NCBI GenBank assembly: GCA_947561715.1
Contig: OX387201.1
Coordinates: 2,064,001-2,128,000, forward strand
Source of the DNA: Ascidia mentula
Taxonomy: Eukaryota; Chordata; Ascidiacea; Phlebobranchia; Ascidiidae
Direction: 5' to 3'
Length of the DNA: 64,000 bases
Shown: piece by piece, positions 12,882-25,000 of the stretch
Numbering within the stretch: position 1 is the first letter of the stretch
Layout of the letters: each line of letters begins with the position of its first letter
Translations under genes and position numbers: made by a program
The notes under the pieces: model-generated
What the model saw: the letters and a program-made list of their open reading frames with translations, nothing else
The model's database searches: none
Told to the model about the DNA's origin: nothing

Positions 12882-13943
12882 TTCACGTCACAGATCTGAG
12901 CACTTAACTGCTGTCTTATTTACACGTATCTTTTGTCCATAACACTGATACTTCCTTACAAACCAACACTTGTTCATGATACAATCCCAAACATTGCGAG
13001 GTGAGAAAAACAAACAAAGCTCACAAACAAACTCGTATGTCTGCAACTGAGCACTTATATTTTCCATACGCTAGATATAGGCAATGCCATACTGTCTTCA
13101 AAGTTGAACAGTATTGTTAATGTTTATGAAGTCTTATAATATATCGATATTTTTTTTTAACAAAGCAAAGATAAAAAACAACAACAAACACAAAATAATG
13201 ATTCAATTCATTGAAGCGAGAAAATTACTGCCAGTTGTCAACATAATTGCATTGTGGGATACAAAAGTACAATTGGTGAAAAGCAACTTCACACAGAAAA
13301 AAAAGCACAAAAATAGAATCAAAAGAAAATAAAACAAAACAAAATGGTGGTTAATCAGTAACCAAGCAACGTATGTACATGTGTTTGCCACACATTGTCT
13401 ATGTACATATGTTAAGCACACAGCATATATGTCACACAAAAACAATTTATGGAACTTCAATTAAAACAACAAAATAAATGTTGTCAACTAGCTTAAAACT
13501 TCCTGTTATCCAACCACCTTAAATGTTGTACCATACTTTTAATGGGATTTGAAAGTCAAGTACGGTGCAAAATAAAAGATATTTAAACAAGGGGCTTGCT
13601 TTTTTGTAAAATAGTTTTTACTTTGAAAGTCACATCAACACTTAAGAAAGACTATTTATTATCATTGATATATCATCTATCTGCAAATAGGTGTTTTATA
13701 TGCATACTGTAAACCAAAAAATATATCAAGAACATGGCTTCTCTTTTCAGTGTTCAGTAACAGTGACTTGAATAAACACACTCACTTACAAAAAACACTC
13801 ACTTTTGAAATTATTACATCTAAACATATAATATCATGTCTGAAGAAAAATAGATATAACAAATTATAGCTTTTAAAATACAATGTTTAACCAATGCCAG
13901 TGCATACATAACCTACATAATTAATTGAAGTTAATGGGACAGT

Positions 13944-15354
13944 TTAGTCTGATCTTAACGTCATGCTAAGATCGCAAAACCCAATAACCCAGCTTTGAAT
14001 TGTGGTTTGTTTCAAATGAAAAGTTTGCTCAAATGAACCAATTACCTCACTCAAATCTGAGAAATGCAGCTTGCTTACATCTCCAGTCACATCCAACTTT
14101 ACCAAACCACCAGATGGTGATGCGTTGCAATCGCTCATGACAAAGTAAAGCTTTTGCATGCGCGACAAATTGTAGAACTTTTTCCAGACGTTTTCTGCAC
14201 CTTCAATGGTTTCAACATTTGGAAGATCATCACCAACCTTAACGGAGAGTAAAAGACTGCAATCATGGTCAAAATAATTGGATCCCTGATTTGGTTCCAT
14301 GTTATCTATGGCCATGTTGTTGACCAGGTCATAAAACATGCCAATAAACTCCTCTGCCAGTTGGTCTGAATCTTCTTGACTTAAACTTGTTGATGAAGTG
14401 CTGGCACTTTCCTGTTATAGCATAAAAATGTTATGATGTTGAAGAGAAAAGCCAAAGCTATTTGCTGTTAATCATGTTAAGTAAATGTTTCAAAACTATA
14501 CTTGGTTCATCATCAGTACTACTACAGCTGGTACAACTGAAGTTATCAACTCCAAAGTTATTAACTCCACGTATTTTGCACCCAATGTTATGATGCATTA
14601 CAAGAAATCGGTGACTGAAATATTATGACTGGGTACATTTTTTTGTTTGACTAAACTCAAAAATCCTAAACAATATTTATTCCAATTAACTTCAAATTTG
14701 AAGCAACAATTACCATTGCAGCATGTTGCAAAGGATCAGAGACTTCAGGAGCTGTTTTTCCTCCAAGTATATTCCAATAGTTAAGTGTTGTTTGAATTAA
14801 TGCATCTTTTTCACTTTTGGGGTTAACAGGGACACCCTGAAATGGTTTGAAAGCAGATGAATGTGGATAATGCAAATGAAATAGTACTTAGGTGATATTT
14901 ATATGATGGGCTCATGTACTTACCACTTTGTGTAAATACTGAAACAAATAATTCCTTTTCATTTTCTTCCTCGACAAAAGCTCTTGACCAGAGGTTGAAT
15001 ACTGGAGTATTGCTGAAATGGATTCTGTGCAAAGAACAACAATTAGCATGACACTGCGGTAAAGCAATTCATACATTTAATTAGACCCAAAACTGTTTGA
15101 TGCACATTTAATTCAAAGTTACAACATTTTTAAACGTGGATAAGCTAAGTACAGAAATTTGGTATGTCACAACTATTAGTTGCAATTAAATAAACCTTAA
15201 ATTTACAGCAAGACAAACAATTCAGGTATTTGCCTTCCACACTTTCAGTTGCAATTAGGTTTTTTGTAACAGTGTCTTTTAATGACTTTAGAGCTTCAGG
15301 TGAAAGTTGTCTCAACAGGTTTTGAGCCTGCTCATATTCTATTCCAACAAGCAT
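13944..15354 (-). CDS. C3orf38: C3orf38-like protein (DUF4518 family), four exons
   Basis: Exons on the minus strand are 15234-15354, 14924-15024, 14714-14836 and 13944-14411 (stop), giving 270 residues against about 329 in human. The call rests on ordered similarity to C3orf38 as I remember it: LSPEALKSLKDTVTKNLI, ILQYSTSGQELLSRKKMKR, VNPKSEKDALIQTTLNYW, QLAEEFIGMFYDLVNN and FEQTFHLKQTTIQSWVIGF. The family has no well-established biochemical role, although a link to apoptosis has been proposed. Intron 1 appears to use a GC donor (GAAG/GCAAAT), the only site that keeps phase 1 and aligns with the paralogue at 11612. The start ATG is the first in frame. A TTTATT (AATAAA on the minus strand) lies near 13653. 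The 5' end faces TTC4 across about 980 bp. Confidence 0.75.
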
Positions 15355-16334
15355 TTTGTTGTGGTTTATGTAACTGTTAAAAAAAATAAAAAAAAACAGT
15401 TTTATCCTTTTTTCATAAAAAGTATTAGACAAGGGTAATAAAAATGAAGAAGGTATAAACCTACTTATATAATTATAACATTAAATTAAATTAAAACGAT
15501 AATCATGCTTCTTGCATAAGTAAAAACATATGGAAGCAAAGCAATTAATGTTTTTTATATATTTATTATTTTCAAATAATGACAACCTTATTAAATTCGA
15601 GATTTTGATTTGATTTTAAACACAGAAGTTGGCACTAACTAAATAACATGCTTCACCACAAAACACTCAATACGATTTCGTTTGTTTGGTATTGTGCGAG
15701 ATGTGCTTTTCCATTTCGGGAATTTCCCATTATTATTTTCGCAATTTTTGGATTAAAAATTCTTTGCAAGCAATTTTAAACAAGACGTTCCGTTTGAGAC
15801 TTGTTTTATATTTTGATCTAACAGTTTTTTTGTTAGAAATGTCATGTAAAATTCAAATCAAGTTTGTTAATTTAAAGGGATTTGGAAATAATAACCGAAT
15901 GCATCAGAAGCGTTTATGTTATTCCATTATAAATTTTGATGGCTATTTAATTATTAGATCCAAAATACAACAATAGTTAAGATTCGCTGCTTCTCATTTT
16001 AAAACTGAGTATTTTTAGTATTAATTAAGTGCTTGTAACTTCTAACGTAACCACAGAAAGACAAGCTTGTGGCTGCAGCATGAGCGCACGCTAAAAAGTC
16101 CAGTGTACAATTGCTAGGCAGTAACGTTAGTTGTTTTCACAGTTGTTTAAAACGCGGTACGAATCCCTTTTTTCTTCCAGTACAGGTTTGTAAGTCCTAG
16201 TCCATTATCTTTGATTGTATTATTTATAATTGGCGTTTATGTGTTTTTTAAAGTATTTTTTTCTGAAGTTTCTGTAAGTGTCCGTTAGGGTGTTTAAATT
16301 TTAGACTGTATTTTTGGGATTATTTGTTGTTGCT
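15355..16334. promoter_or_regulatory. Shared intergenic region between divergent C3orf38-like and TTC4 genes
   Basis: About 980 bp separates two divergently transcribed ATGs. It is AT-rich and I see no conserved coding frame. It must hold both promoters and 5' UTRs, but I cannot place a TATA box or initiator confidently. Confidence 0.5.
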
Positions 16335-17537
16335 ATGGAGGGCAAACCAAAGATGTCTGATGCCGAAAGGCATAAACTGGTCGAAAAACTTAACCGTGAG
16401 ACTGATGAATACATACAAGAGGCAATAGAAAGAAACAAAGACTATAAATATGAGGATGGTTTTACATCAGAGAATATAGATGAGATTTTGGCAACTCACC
16501 CAGCTTTTATGACCGAGCAACCAACCCAAGAGCAAATTGACAGAAGCCCGATGCTGCAGGCTCTGCAAGCAATTCAGTATGACGATGAAGAGGACACTTT
16601 GGAAGAAAAAGCCACTGCACTAAAAAAAGATGGAAATTTTCAGTTTAAATGTAAAAAATATCGCTTTGCTAGCAAAGCATATACAGAGGCACTCCGTATG
16701 AAGTTTGAGGATAACGATCTGAGAGCTGCTCTATTTTTCAACAGGTCAGCAGCAAATTACAACTTGCAGAATTTCAGGTCCTCACTGCTCGATGCAAGCG
16801 CGGCAGTAAAACTAAATCCAGAATACATCAAGGCTTTGTTAAAATGTGCCCAGAGCTGCAAAGCTCTCAAAAGATACCAAGACGCGATGGATTGGTGCAG
16901 GGTTTTACTAAGCTTGGATGAGGACCACAATCAGGCAGAAGACATTTTTTCAGAATGCAAAACTTTACTTCAAACCCAACAGAGGGATGCAAGGAAGAAA
17001 CAAAGGCTAGCTATGAAGGAGCGTGAGAGACAGAACAGATTGTTGCATGCGATTGCGGAAAGAGGAATCAATCTTGCTTTACCAAAACGACATCCAGACG
17101 ACAGTTCTGATGACGAAGACAGTGAGAGCAAGTTAAAACTCAGTGCTCTCGAAACACATGACATTTCAAACTCTGCTGTACATTTGGATGAGAAAGGGTG
17201 TTTGGTGTGGCCTGTACTCTTTGTGTACCCAGAGCACAAAACAACAGACATTATTCAAGAGTTCCATGAATCATCCAGTTTCAGAGACCATCTAAATGTG
17301 GTGTTTGAACAGCCACCTGACTGGGATGAAAAAGGTTTTTATAAATCAGAGTGTTTGGAGGTATTTTATGAGAACAAGGAAACTGAAAAGCTTCACAAAG
17401 TTGACTTGGACAATTCACTTTTTTCGGTTTTGAAAGAAGACAGCATGGTTGTGCAAGCTGGAACACCAAACTTTTTAATATTGTCACATAAATCACCATT
17501 TTACAATCATTTCATATCGCGACATGGGTTAAATTAA
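16335..17537 (+). CDS. TTC4: Tetratricopeptide repeat protein 4 (HSP90/HSP70 co-chaperone), intronless
   Basis: This is a 400-residue single-exon protein, close to human TTC4 (387 aa) and yeast Cns1. The N-terminal region has HPAFMTEQP near residues 55-65. The TPR domain runs from about residue 87 to 205 (EKATALKKDGNFQFKCKKYR, ALFFNRSAANYNLQNFRSSL, KLNPEYIKALLKCAQSCKAL). Next come a Lys/Arg-rich helix (about 215-240) and a C-terminal region characteristic of the family (LVWPVLFVYPEHKTTDIIQE; LEVFYENKETEKLHKVDL). TTC4 binds HSP90 and HSP70 through the TPR clamp. The first true ATG of the frame is at 16335; MSDAERHKL seven codons later is an alternative start. The absence of introns contrasts with vertebrate TTC4 and could reflect intron loss or an old retrocopy that replaced the parent. 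Confidence 0.93.
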   Translation: MEGKPKMSDAERHKLVEKLNRETDEYIQEAIERNKDYKYEDGFTSENIDEILATHPAFMTEQPTQEQIDRSPMLQALQAIQYDDEEDTLEEKATALKKDGNFQFKCKKYRFASKAYTEALRMKFEDNDLRAALFFNRSAANYNLQNFRSSLLDASAAVKLNPEYIKALLKCAQSCKALKRYQDAMDWCRVLLSLDEDHNQAEDIFSECKTLLQTQQRDARKKQRLAMKERERQNRLLHAIAERGINLALPKRHPDDSSDDEDSESKLKLSALETHDISNSAVHLDEKGCLVWPVLFVYPEHKTTDIIQEFHESSSFRDHLNVVFEQPPDWDEKGFYKSECLEVFYENKETEKLHKVDLDNSLFSVLKEDSMVVQAGTPNFLILSHKSPFYNHFISRHGLN

Positions 17538-17776
17538 GATGTCAATCAATATGTTATAGTATTGCAATTAGCTTTTAGGTTGTTATTAGATTTGGCTAAA
17601 CTTTTTTTTGAAAAGAACTGCATTTTATTGTAATCTGTTCACCATAATGGAGCTTGGGCCTAAATTTTACCTAAATTTGAGTATTACATTTTTAAAATTT
17701 AAGCCAATTGCGATGGTTTAACCAAACAAGAAGTTTCAATTTTGTGAAGATAAATCCAAAGTAACAATAGAAAACA

Positions 17777-19248
17777 ATGGATGAACTGTCTTGTCCAAGA
17801 TGTCGTATGACGAAGTACAGGAATCCAGCATTGCAGTTAATGATAAACATTTGCGGTCATCCACTGTGTAGGTCTTGTGTGGATGTTGTGTACGCTCGAG
17901 AATCTGCACCGTGCCCGGAATGTGGCAGGACTCTACGAAAAAGTGGATTTAGAACACAAGTATTTGAAGACACAAGTACGTGTTTAGTTTGCTGCTTGAA
18001 TGCTGTTCTTTCTACGTGTTGAAGAGAATAACTGGCACATGGCATGTCACATTACATGTAAGAGATGTGCAAGAAAAAGGCAACATGTACATAAATTGGG
18101 TGATGCAGTATTTCAACATTGATAGCATGATTTTATAGACAAGAATTCTTTCAACTTATGATGTAGGTGTGGATTTTACATGTAGAAATATAAAGTTGAG
18201 CATAATACGGCAACTGCATACATTGAACATTTTGTATAGCAACTGCATACATTAAACCAAAAAAACTGTTTTACAGGAGTTGATAAAGAAGTTGACATAC
18301 GAAAAAGTGTCCTGAAAACTTACAACAAACTTGAAAATGATTTTGCCACCCTTCGTGAGTATAACGACTACTTGGAAGAGGTTGAAGAGATTATCTGGAA
18401 CTTGGAAAGTGGCATTAATGAGAGAGAGACACGAGAAAAAATGGCCGAGTATAAGTGAGCCATATTTTTTTTAACCCACATCATTTGTTTAGTCTGTTTT
18501 GTCTTTACTGTTTGGCGTAATCAGCAGGAAAAGTAAAAATTCTTACTTAAAACATCAATATGAAAACAGGATTTCCAGCCACGGTTGTTTAATATTCTAC
18601 ATTTACCATATTTGCTTTTGTAATATATCCATCGCTGAATTGTCGGTATTTCAACATCCATGCTTTTCTTCGCTAACTAGAATGGAAAATGAAGCCCAGA
18701 TTCGTCGAAATCAAGTGCGGCTCAATCAAGAACGTGCCTACTTCAAAGACACATTAGCACGCGAAGAGAAAGAGAAGGAGGCACGTGCGATGATGAGGAA
18801 TAAACTTGACCAAGAAGCAGATGAAGCGAGACGGAAAATGGAAGAGGAGTTCTTACAAGAGCTCAAGTCGAACTCACACTTGACGGCCGAGGAACTCTTG
18901 GCGCGTCGGCGAAAATTCGAGTCTGAAAACCTGGCGAAAACGGCCGCCGGTGATCGGATGTCAATTGATTTTGGTGTAAACACGGAGCCTGCAGACAGAA
19001 CCACGGTGGACTCAGGCGCCGAAGCGGCTCCGAGTGAGTATGTGTACAATGAAGAAACGATGGACATCGTAGGCCCCGATATACCGGAAACACGTGACTT
19101 ATGTGAGAACGGTTACTTGCGTCACGTCCGGGAGGCGACGCAGAGGGACATTGGAGGTGGATACAGCAGTCTTATATCTTGCCAGAGGGCGCTGTGCGAC
19201 GCTTTTGGGGGTCTTTTTGCAACTCCTTCATCTACGGCAACTGGTTAG
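17777..19248 (+). CDS. MNAT1: CDK-activating kinase assembly factor MAT1
   Basis: Exons are 17777-17975, 18277-18454 and 18681-19248, giving 314 residues (human 309). The N-terminal C3HC4 RING is clear: [20 protein letters not shown], then CGHPLCRSC and [13 protein letters not shown]. The central coiled-coil region follows (LREYNDFLEEVEEI is the human form; here [14 protein letters not shown]). The C-terminal CDK7/cyclin H-binding part ends [23 protein letters not shown]1 stabilises CDK7-cyclin H and anchors CAK to TFIIH. The gene starts 240 bp after the TTC4 stop on the same strand, close enough for a shared transcript, although I see no strong acceptor just upstream of the ATG. Confidence 0.95.
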
Positions 19249-19469
19249 GCGAACGGGGAATGGGATCGAGTGATTGTGCAGTTTTTTTCTATTTATTTAA
19301 AAGCGTTTTCGATATTTTGTTGCGAATAGAAAATCACTTACGTACGCACACGGTTGTCGAATGTTTGGTTTTTTTTATCGAGCTAGTTGAGAAAACTCAT
19401 TATGTAGAGTAGAGGACACGTTCAGACCATAACAACATCCACCAAACACACATGGAGTTTTTCTAGTTA

Positions 19470-19475
19470 AATAAA
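19470..19475 (+). terminator. Polyadenylation signal AATAAA for MNAT1
   Basis: A canonical AATAAA lies 222 bp after the MNAT1 stop, giving a short 3' UTR typical of compact genes. Confidence 0.6.
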
Positions 19476-20160
19476 CCAATGTAATGTAACGTAGAGCTGA
19501 AGCATTGACTGATATTAAGGGCTGAAACCCAGCGAAAATTTAACTGCGCATATTGTGGTAAACAGGGCCATTCTTTGGGGTTATTGCATCTGATTACGGC
19601 ACAATCCCCAAACGACGGATTTCAGTCACGACCTTGCTTCGCTAACAACGGTTTTATTGTAAGTGTGCATGGGTCCAAGTTTGTCTAGCCGAAAATTATG
19701 TTCCACTACTTAACTAAGGTTGCCTTATCTGCTGGTCATAGCACAATCCCTGACCGATGGCAGTCATCTTAACTAATTTTTAAACCCGGAATTTTATGAC
19801 CTATGATCCTTTGGTTATGAGTTGGCGATGATCTTTTTCGGAGTCGTAACTGCACAATATCACGCGAATTTCATGGTCATCGTCGCCAACTGCTGATACA
19901 TATTTATATAATATGTGTAACTTGACCTTGAACATTCAAATCCCGGAAATGCTAGGAGAAATCCTTTCGCATGGCAAATCCAGTCATTAACCAGCATGTG
20001 ACAAAAAAACATGAGATTTTTCAATCAATATTACATGATATAATGTACATTGCCAAATATTCCAACAGTACACATTGGAGCCAGAATTCAGTTAGTAAAA
20101 TATCTAAGTTTGACTTTTTACAAAATCAAAATTCCTTTTGACACGCACGATTAATAATCA

Positions 20161-20269
20161 TGACGTCACGTCCAATCAGCGTTCGCTCGAAATCTCGTGG
20201 AATTCTCGAACGAAGCCATTTGAAGGTTAGGTTGGTAGCGAGAGGACGCGGAGAGCTGTGTGGCAAAAG
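20161..20269 (+). promoter_or_regulatory. CRE/CCAAT promoter-like region with putative first exon
   Basis: The octamer TGACGTCA (20161-20168) is followed at once by a CCAAT box (20172-20176). About 70 bp later a GC-rich segment ends in a strong donor, GCAAAAG/GTGAGC (20269/20270). This is the layout of a housekeeping-type plus-strand promoter and untranslated first exon. No ATG lies in the segment. Confidence 0.45.
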
Positions 20270-20444
20270 GTGAGCATCAAATTTTCACGTAATTCACTAA
20301 GCTCATGTAAAAGAATTGTTTGCGTATGATATTTTACCTTTATAATTTATAAGGTCCTTGGTTTGTGTTTATCCCAATAGCGAAGTGAATAAGCCCAATA
20401 AACAACATGTGAAATGAATTGTTATTTGACATATTTTTTGTCAG

Positions 20445-22019
20445 GTCTCTGTCAGATCGAAGCAGGAATTTTCCACAATTTCTGGACAGACCTCAGATAA
20501 TCCCCCACACACGAGGATATATTCTACCAACTAGGTAATTTGTCAAAAATAGTGAACACTTTTTGCAATTTACATATTTTGTTAGTTTTATGGCCTTTGT
20601 TTTTCACATGGGTAGTCAACGACACATTGTAAGGCACAGTGCAATATTAAACACAATCAAAAAGTTTGGTTGCTCAACAGAGCGTCCGAGAGCGCATTGC
20701 TTGTCAATCAGCGCTTTTTGTGTCGTAACAATCAGCGCTCCTGCGGCAGCCTGCAGAATTGTTCAGCCACGTGTTTGTTTCAGTTAATTGGCGCTTTTTC
20801 ATGTTTGGTTCACGGCGAAGCAATTTGTAACAGAATGTTTTTCTGCTGCAGGCCTTCGGTTTCATCGCACCTCGGAAAACGAAACAACCCTGGAACTTTA
20901 CGTCGAGAAAACGCATTCGGACATTTGACGTTTTGACATTCATTGTCAATGCTGCGCTTTGCGTTCTCATGCGGTTGCACTATGAAAGGTTTACGCAGTT
21001 TAGTTTATGCAAAAAGATACTCCGTTGTTAGTGTCGAAACGGTAGTTGTAGTTGTAGATGTTGGTTGGATGCATATAATATGTTTAAAAGTCAGTGCACG
21101 GGCTTTTAAACATATATTTGCTGTTGGTCCCAAACCATGCCAGGATACCACAAGGTTAACGTGATTGGTTCGAAAGGCAGTTTTAAAGCAGATATTACAG
21201 CCTTTGATACCTATGGTTAGTTTATTGTTTACAGCATACAAAGCGAGTATTTCGCAGGGTAAAAGTATTTAGCGGGTTTACATAAATGTAGCAGCACAGG
21301 GAGTACATCTGCAACCGCATATTTGTTTTGCTTCTTTTTTGCACTTTGTAAACGCGCGCTACGGAACGGACTATTGCGCAACATATAATGACGTCGCAAT
21401 GAAATGAACGATGAACCAAGCGACGACGTCACGAACAATATTACGTCTGGTCAAGAGATAATTCCTGAAAAATGCAAGAAGCGTCCATTGCTGTGACGTC
21501 GTCACCAAGCTGACGTAAGAAGTCTCGAGTAAAGAAGAGAAGCAAGAATGTGGATGGAACTGACGAGCGTCATCAAGTGGTGCAAGGTAAGTTGGTAATT
21601 TACAAAAAGTTCACTGAAATTTAAACAGGACAACTGCTCTTCTGATATAAATTAACGTACGAAGGAAAAAAAACATGGGAGAAATAAAGTACGTTGATTT
21701 GTGGCAACAGAGCAGCCTTATTGAAACTGTAGTATGTTTGCTGGGCACAATTTACTGAAATATATCTCCGTGTTTTTCCTTAACGGACGAAATGATAGGC
21801 ATTTTATGTAGGAATTTCGTTAGTCCTCGAACATAGCAAATCCAATAAGATTTTTTTAACGCCATCGCTACACGTATTGTGATGATTTTCGAGATATCTT
21901 TTACATATTTTGAGATTAGTTGTTTACACCTATTTTTTTGCAGAATCGTCTCGTGGAGGTCAAGAGGAAATCTTCCCATCTAACCTTCCTTCAACATCCA
22001 ACCTCCTCAACTTCAATTA
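20445..22019 (+). ncRNA. Candidate spliced transcript of unknown coding status
   Basis: Segments with consensus splice sites follow the promoter-like region. One is 20445-20534 (acceptor TTTTTTGTCAG, donor CTAG/GTAATT). Another is a segment ending at 21586 (TGCAAG/GTAAGT). The third starts at 21944 (acceptor TTTTTTTGCAG) and runs to an in-frame stop at 22017-22019. Individual segments have open frames, but I could not join all of them in phase or find a start codon, and no protein family was recognised. It may be a non-coding RNA or host gene, or a fast-evolving protein with missed exons. Confidence 0.3.
21078..21115. repeat. Perfect 13-bp inverted repeat (hairpin)
   Basis: ATATGTTTAAAAG at 21078-21090 and its exact reverse complement at 21103-21115 enclose a 12-nt loop. 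The stem is AT-rich. It is too short for a typical microRNA precursor, and its function is unknown. Confidence 0.5.
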
Positions 22020-25000
22020 ATCTCCAGTCTGTTACTAGGAGTCGGTCGTGTGATTCACCCGGGGTGGCAAAATCTAGGCCTAACTTAGGCTAACTCGCAT
22101 AGGGTGAGTGACCTGCTCTCCCCCAATTTTCCCCGGGTCTCAAAAAACTGTTCTCCTCCCCCACGAAAGGCCTTCACACAATAATTGGGCGGCGGAGCGG
22201 GTCCAAGTCGCTAGGAGTGCCACCATTCAGTTATTGCCCTAGGTTTACAACTACGATGGCACTCTTTAATTAAGGGTAGCGTAGATAAAGTAGGTTATAT
22301 TTTGGGTTCGCGCGCCTCTAGGGACCTTAGTTTATTTCGATCTCTGTAGCTAAGTGTGGCGCGTTGTTAAATGGCCTTAGTTTTAAATGTAGGTGGCGCT
22401 TAGAACCACTTGGCACGGCCTTCCACCGCATTGCACTGGCCGCGGTGCAGGCTGACCAAGTAGGGACACCCGCTACTCCGACTGCATGAAATGCCATTAA
22501 CGTTGTTGCAACGGCGTCCAGTTTTGGCACGTAGTGTAGAAGGGGCCGGCATAGCATTGCTCCCGAACGGTTGGCGAGCCACCATTTTAGGACGCAATTT
22601 CCATTCGATAAAGTTGTTATTCCACCACCACAGCGTTGTCAATCTTTGCGTTGGGAGGGGGGTCTCGATGGGCAAGGGGCAGTGACTTTGGGTGCTTTTC
22701 AGTTATACGCTTTTAAAAGTCGCTGTCCCTTTTAAAACTTTTATATTGCGCCTATGCTAAACGTAAAAACAGGGAGCGGTGTTTGAGCGTTCGGGTTTTG
22801 GCCAGATCATTTTACCGGAGGCATGTACATGTGGGAAGCGACTTTGCATAAAAGGGTTAAGGGTGTAAAGTACTTGTTAAATTTTAATTATGAAAGTGAT
22901 TCCGCGAATTTTAATGTGTGTACATGTCCTTCTTGATCTGGTCATGCCCTTATTTGTTTTTTGCCCCTCACTAATTTTTAGCTTAACTTAATTTAGTTTT
23001 AATCAATCTTCGATTTTCGGCTTTGTCGCCTTGGGGGAATCACCACTGAACAACTGGGCGGGCGATGTTCTGTAAGAACTCCGTTTGTCCAAGTATTCTG
23101 TGGTTAAAAACACACCGACTCACTTTTTACTTTGTTATTAGGCCTAAGTGACACTAGATCAGTCAGTTCGAGGAAAGATTCTATTACTATTGTTCACTTC
23201 GCGCGCAGGGACGGCGGCGGTTCCACTGATATTTATGTTACAGAAGCCGTTTTCCACCAATCAGAAGACTGGATTTCGTCTCTTAATATTTTCCCGAAAA
23301 TGATGTAAATCTTGTCCACGAACAACCTTTCATAATTTGTCGACAAATAACAACAAGAACATCGTATTTAAAAAACTCTGAATGTAATACGTGATTATTT
23401 AATAATCTGACCACAAGACCGCGCTTTTTATCTTTGAATAATGCATGTGATCGTGTTTACGTGTCTTTGTCGCTTTCCCCTCCAAAACAAATTACTGATA
23501 TATCATTTCTATCCTTTTCACTTCCATGAATATTCAGACCAGTTCTTGGGGGTGTTGTACCTTACTAGATCAGCCGACCAGAGTGAATATTTTATTGTGT
23601 TGCTTCGGTTCTGAAACTGCACGCGTTCGCTAACATTGTGGACCGCCGTCGTCAGTTTTTACGAGACCCTTACAAAAGTATAGTTAGTAAATGCAGGCTG
23701 GCAGGTGTCAGGAGGAGGTTGTTTACGTGTTGGTGTAAAAATGTTGGCTACATGTTGGTGTATTTTTCTTGCATATGTTACCTATTCATTGTAGTTCATT
23801 TATTTTAACGGAATCTTTGTTTTGCAGAAACAAATTCATGCTGATTATTCCATTGTGACGTTACTGACGTTTGATGTTCTCCAACCAATGACGCCCAATC
23901 CGGGCCAGTCTGTTTTCCTCGTTTCGGTCGTGGTTCTGCGCCGAACGAGGGTCTCTCTACTGACTTAGATGAGACCCACCGCGAGGGTTGGTACCTTGAC
24001 GTGGTGCGGTGGCTTTTAAACCAAGTCCAACTCCGCAGAACCAAATTATGAATAAATTCTTCTGGAAGATTGCTTTATGAACTTGAACGTAAACCTACCG
24101 TTAGATGGGGGTGGTGATTCGTACAGATTTTGTTGGGCACAAGTAAGGTTTTGAAGACTTTGGGTGCATGGAGGTTCACAGTCAAAACAGATAAAATGCA
24201 AACGTCACAAACTGAAGGACTAAACACCTCGATTCCTAAACCGTTAAAAGATCTTTTGCAGCCCTAAAACCATCGCCCTTTTAGAAAGCCACAATAGTCG
24301 CCGATGCAAGAATACTTCAGAATTAACGGATTTTTACCGAAACTTACACGTTTGCTGTTCGGCAAAATCGGCAGTACTGACCACTCCCGTATTCCTGTGG
24401 CTGTTCTGTCTCTAGATATACACATAAATTATTAAAAATTATTAAACGTGCCGTATCAGTCTTGAAATGTCTACAAACTTAATTCTCAATTCTCTTGATT
24501 TGGCACTCTTCTAAGCACACTAGCTTTCGCGAGTGCCTCTCGCTTCATCCTGCGATATATAAATCTGTTGACGCCTTTAAGGTGGGAATTTATTTGTGCA
24601 AATCTCACGGCGTTCGGGTTTGGTACAAATTTCGTCAAACGATTTTACCGAAATGCAACTGCAAAGGTACACCAAGTTTGTTTCTTAATCATTCAACATT
24701 GTTCGTGCTTAGCTGTAGGCAGGGCTATTGCTAAGGCATGTGCCTCCACCAAGAAGTATAAAACGTATCGATTTGCAGCAAACATTGTTTTCACAAAAGG
24801 TTCGAATGGGGATTTCACAAAACTTCTGAAATACTGATGACTTGGTGCGTATGGGGAAGTGTGCTTTCTTTATATCGGCCGGATTTTATCAGGTACCTGG
24901 GGGTGGTAATACCTCTCAGAAAGTACAACCAGAGGAGTTTTCTAAATTTTTCCCCCCTAAAATAACAACATGTTATACACCGCGACCCAGGCACAAACCC

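Noticed and set aside
19528-19594. Zinc-knuckle-like CAYCGKQGHS reminiscent of a retroelement gag
   Set aside because: It is only about 20 residues and no other retroelement part was found nearby. At most it is a fossil scrap, not enough to annotate an element.
20445-20534. Resemblance of the translated segment to the N-terminal part of DDA1
   Set aside because: A few residues near YILPTR looked similar, but the highly conserved following segment of DDA1 is absent from the next 1.5 kb and no start codon fits.
22327-22685. Overlapping minus- and plus-strand open frames around a GC-rich segment
   Set aside because: Both strands are open over the same bases, with no domain or splice evidence. 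This is more likely composition than coding.
23920-24020. GC-rich leader-like stretch (TTGACGTGGTGCGGTGGC) reminiscent of some LINE 5' ends
   Set aside because: No endonuclease or reverse-transcriptase motif follows in any frame, and the resemblance is from memory only.
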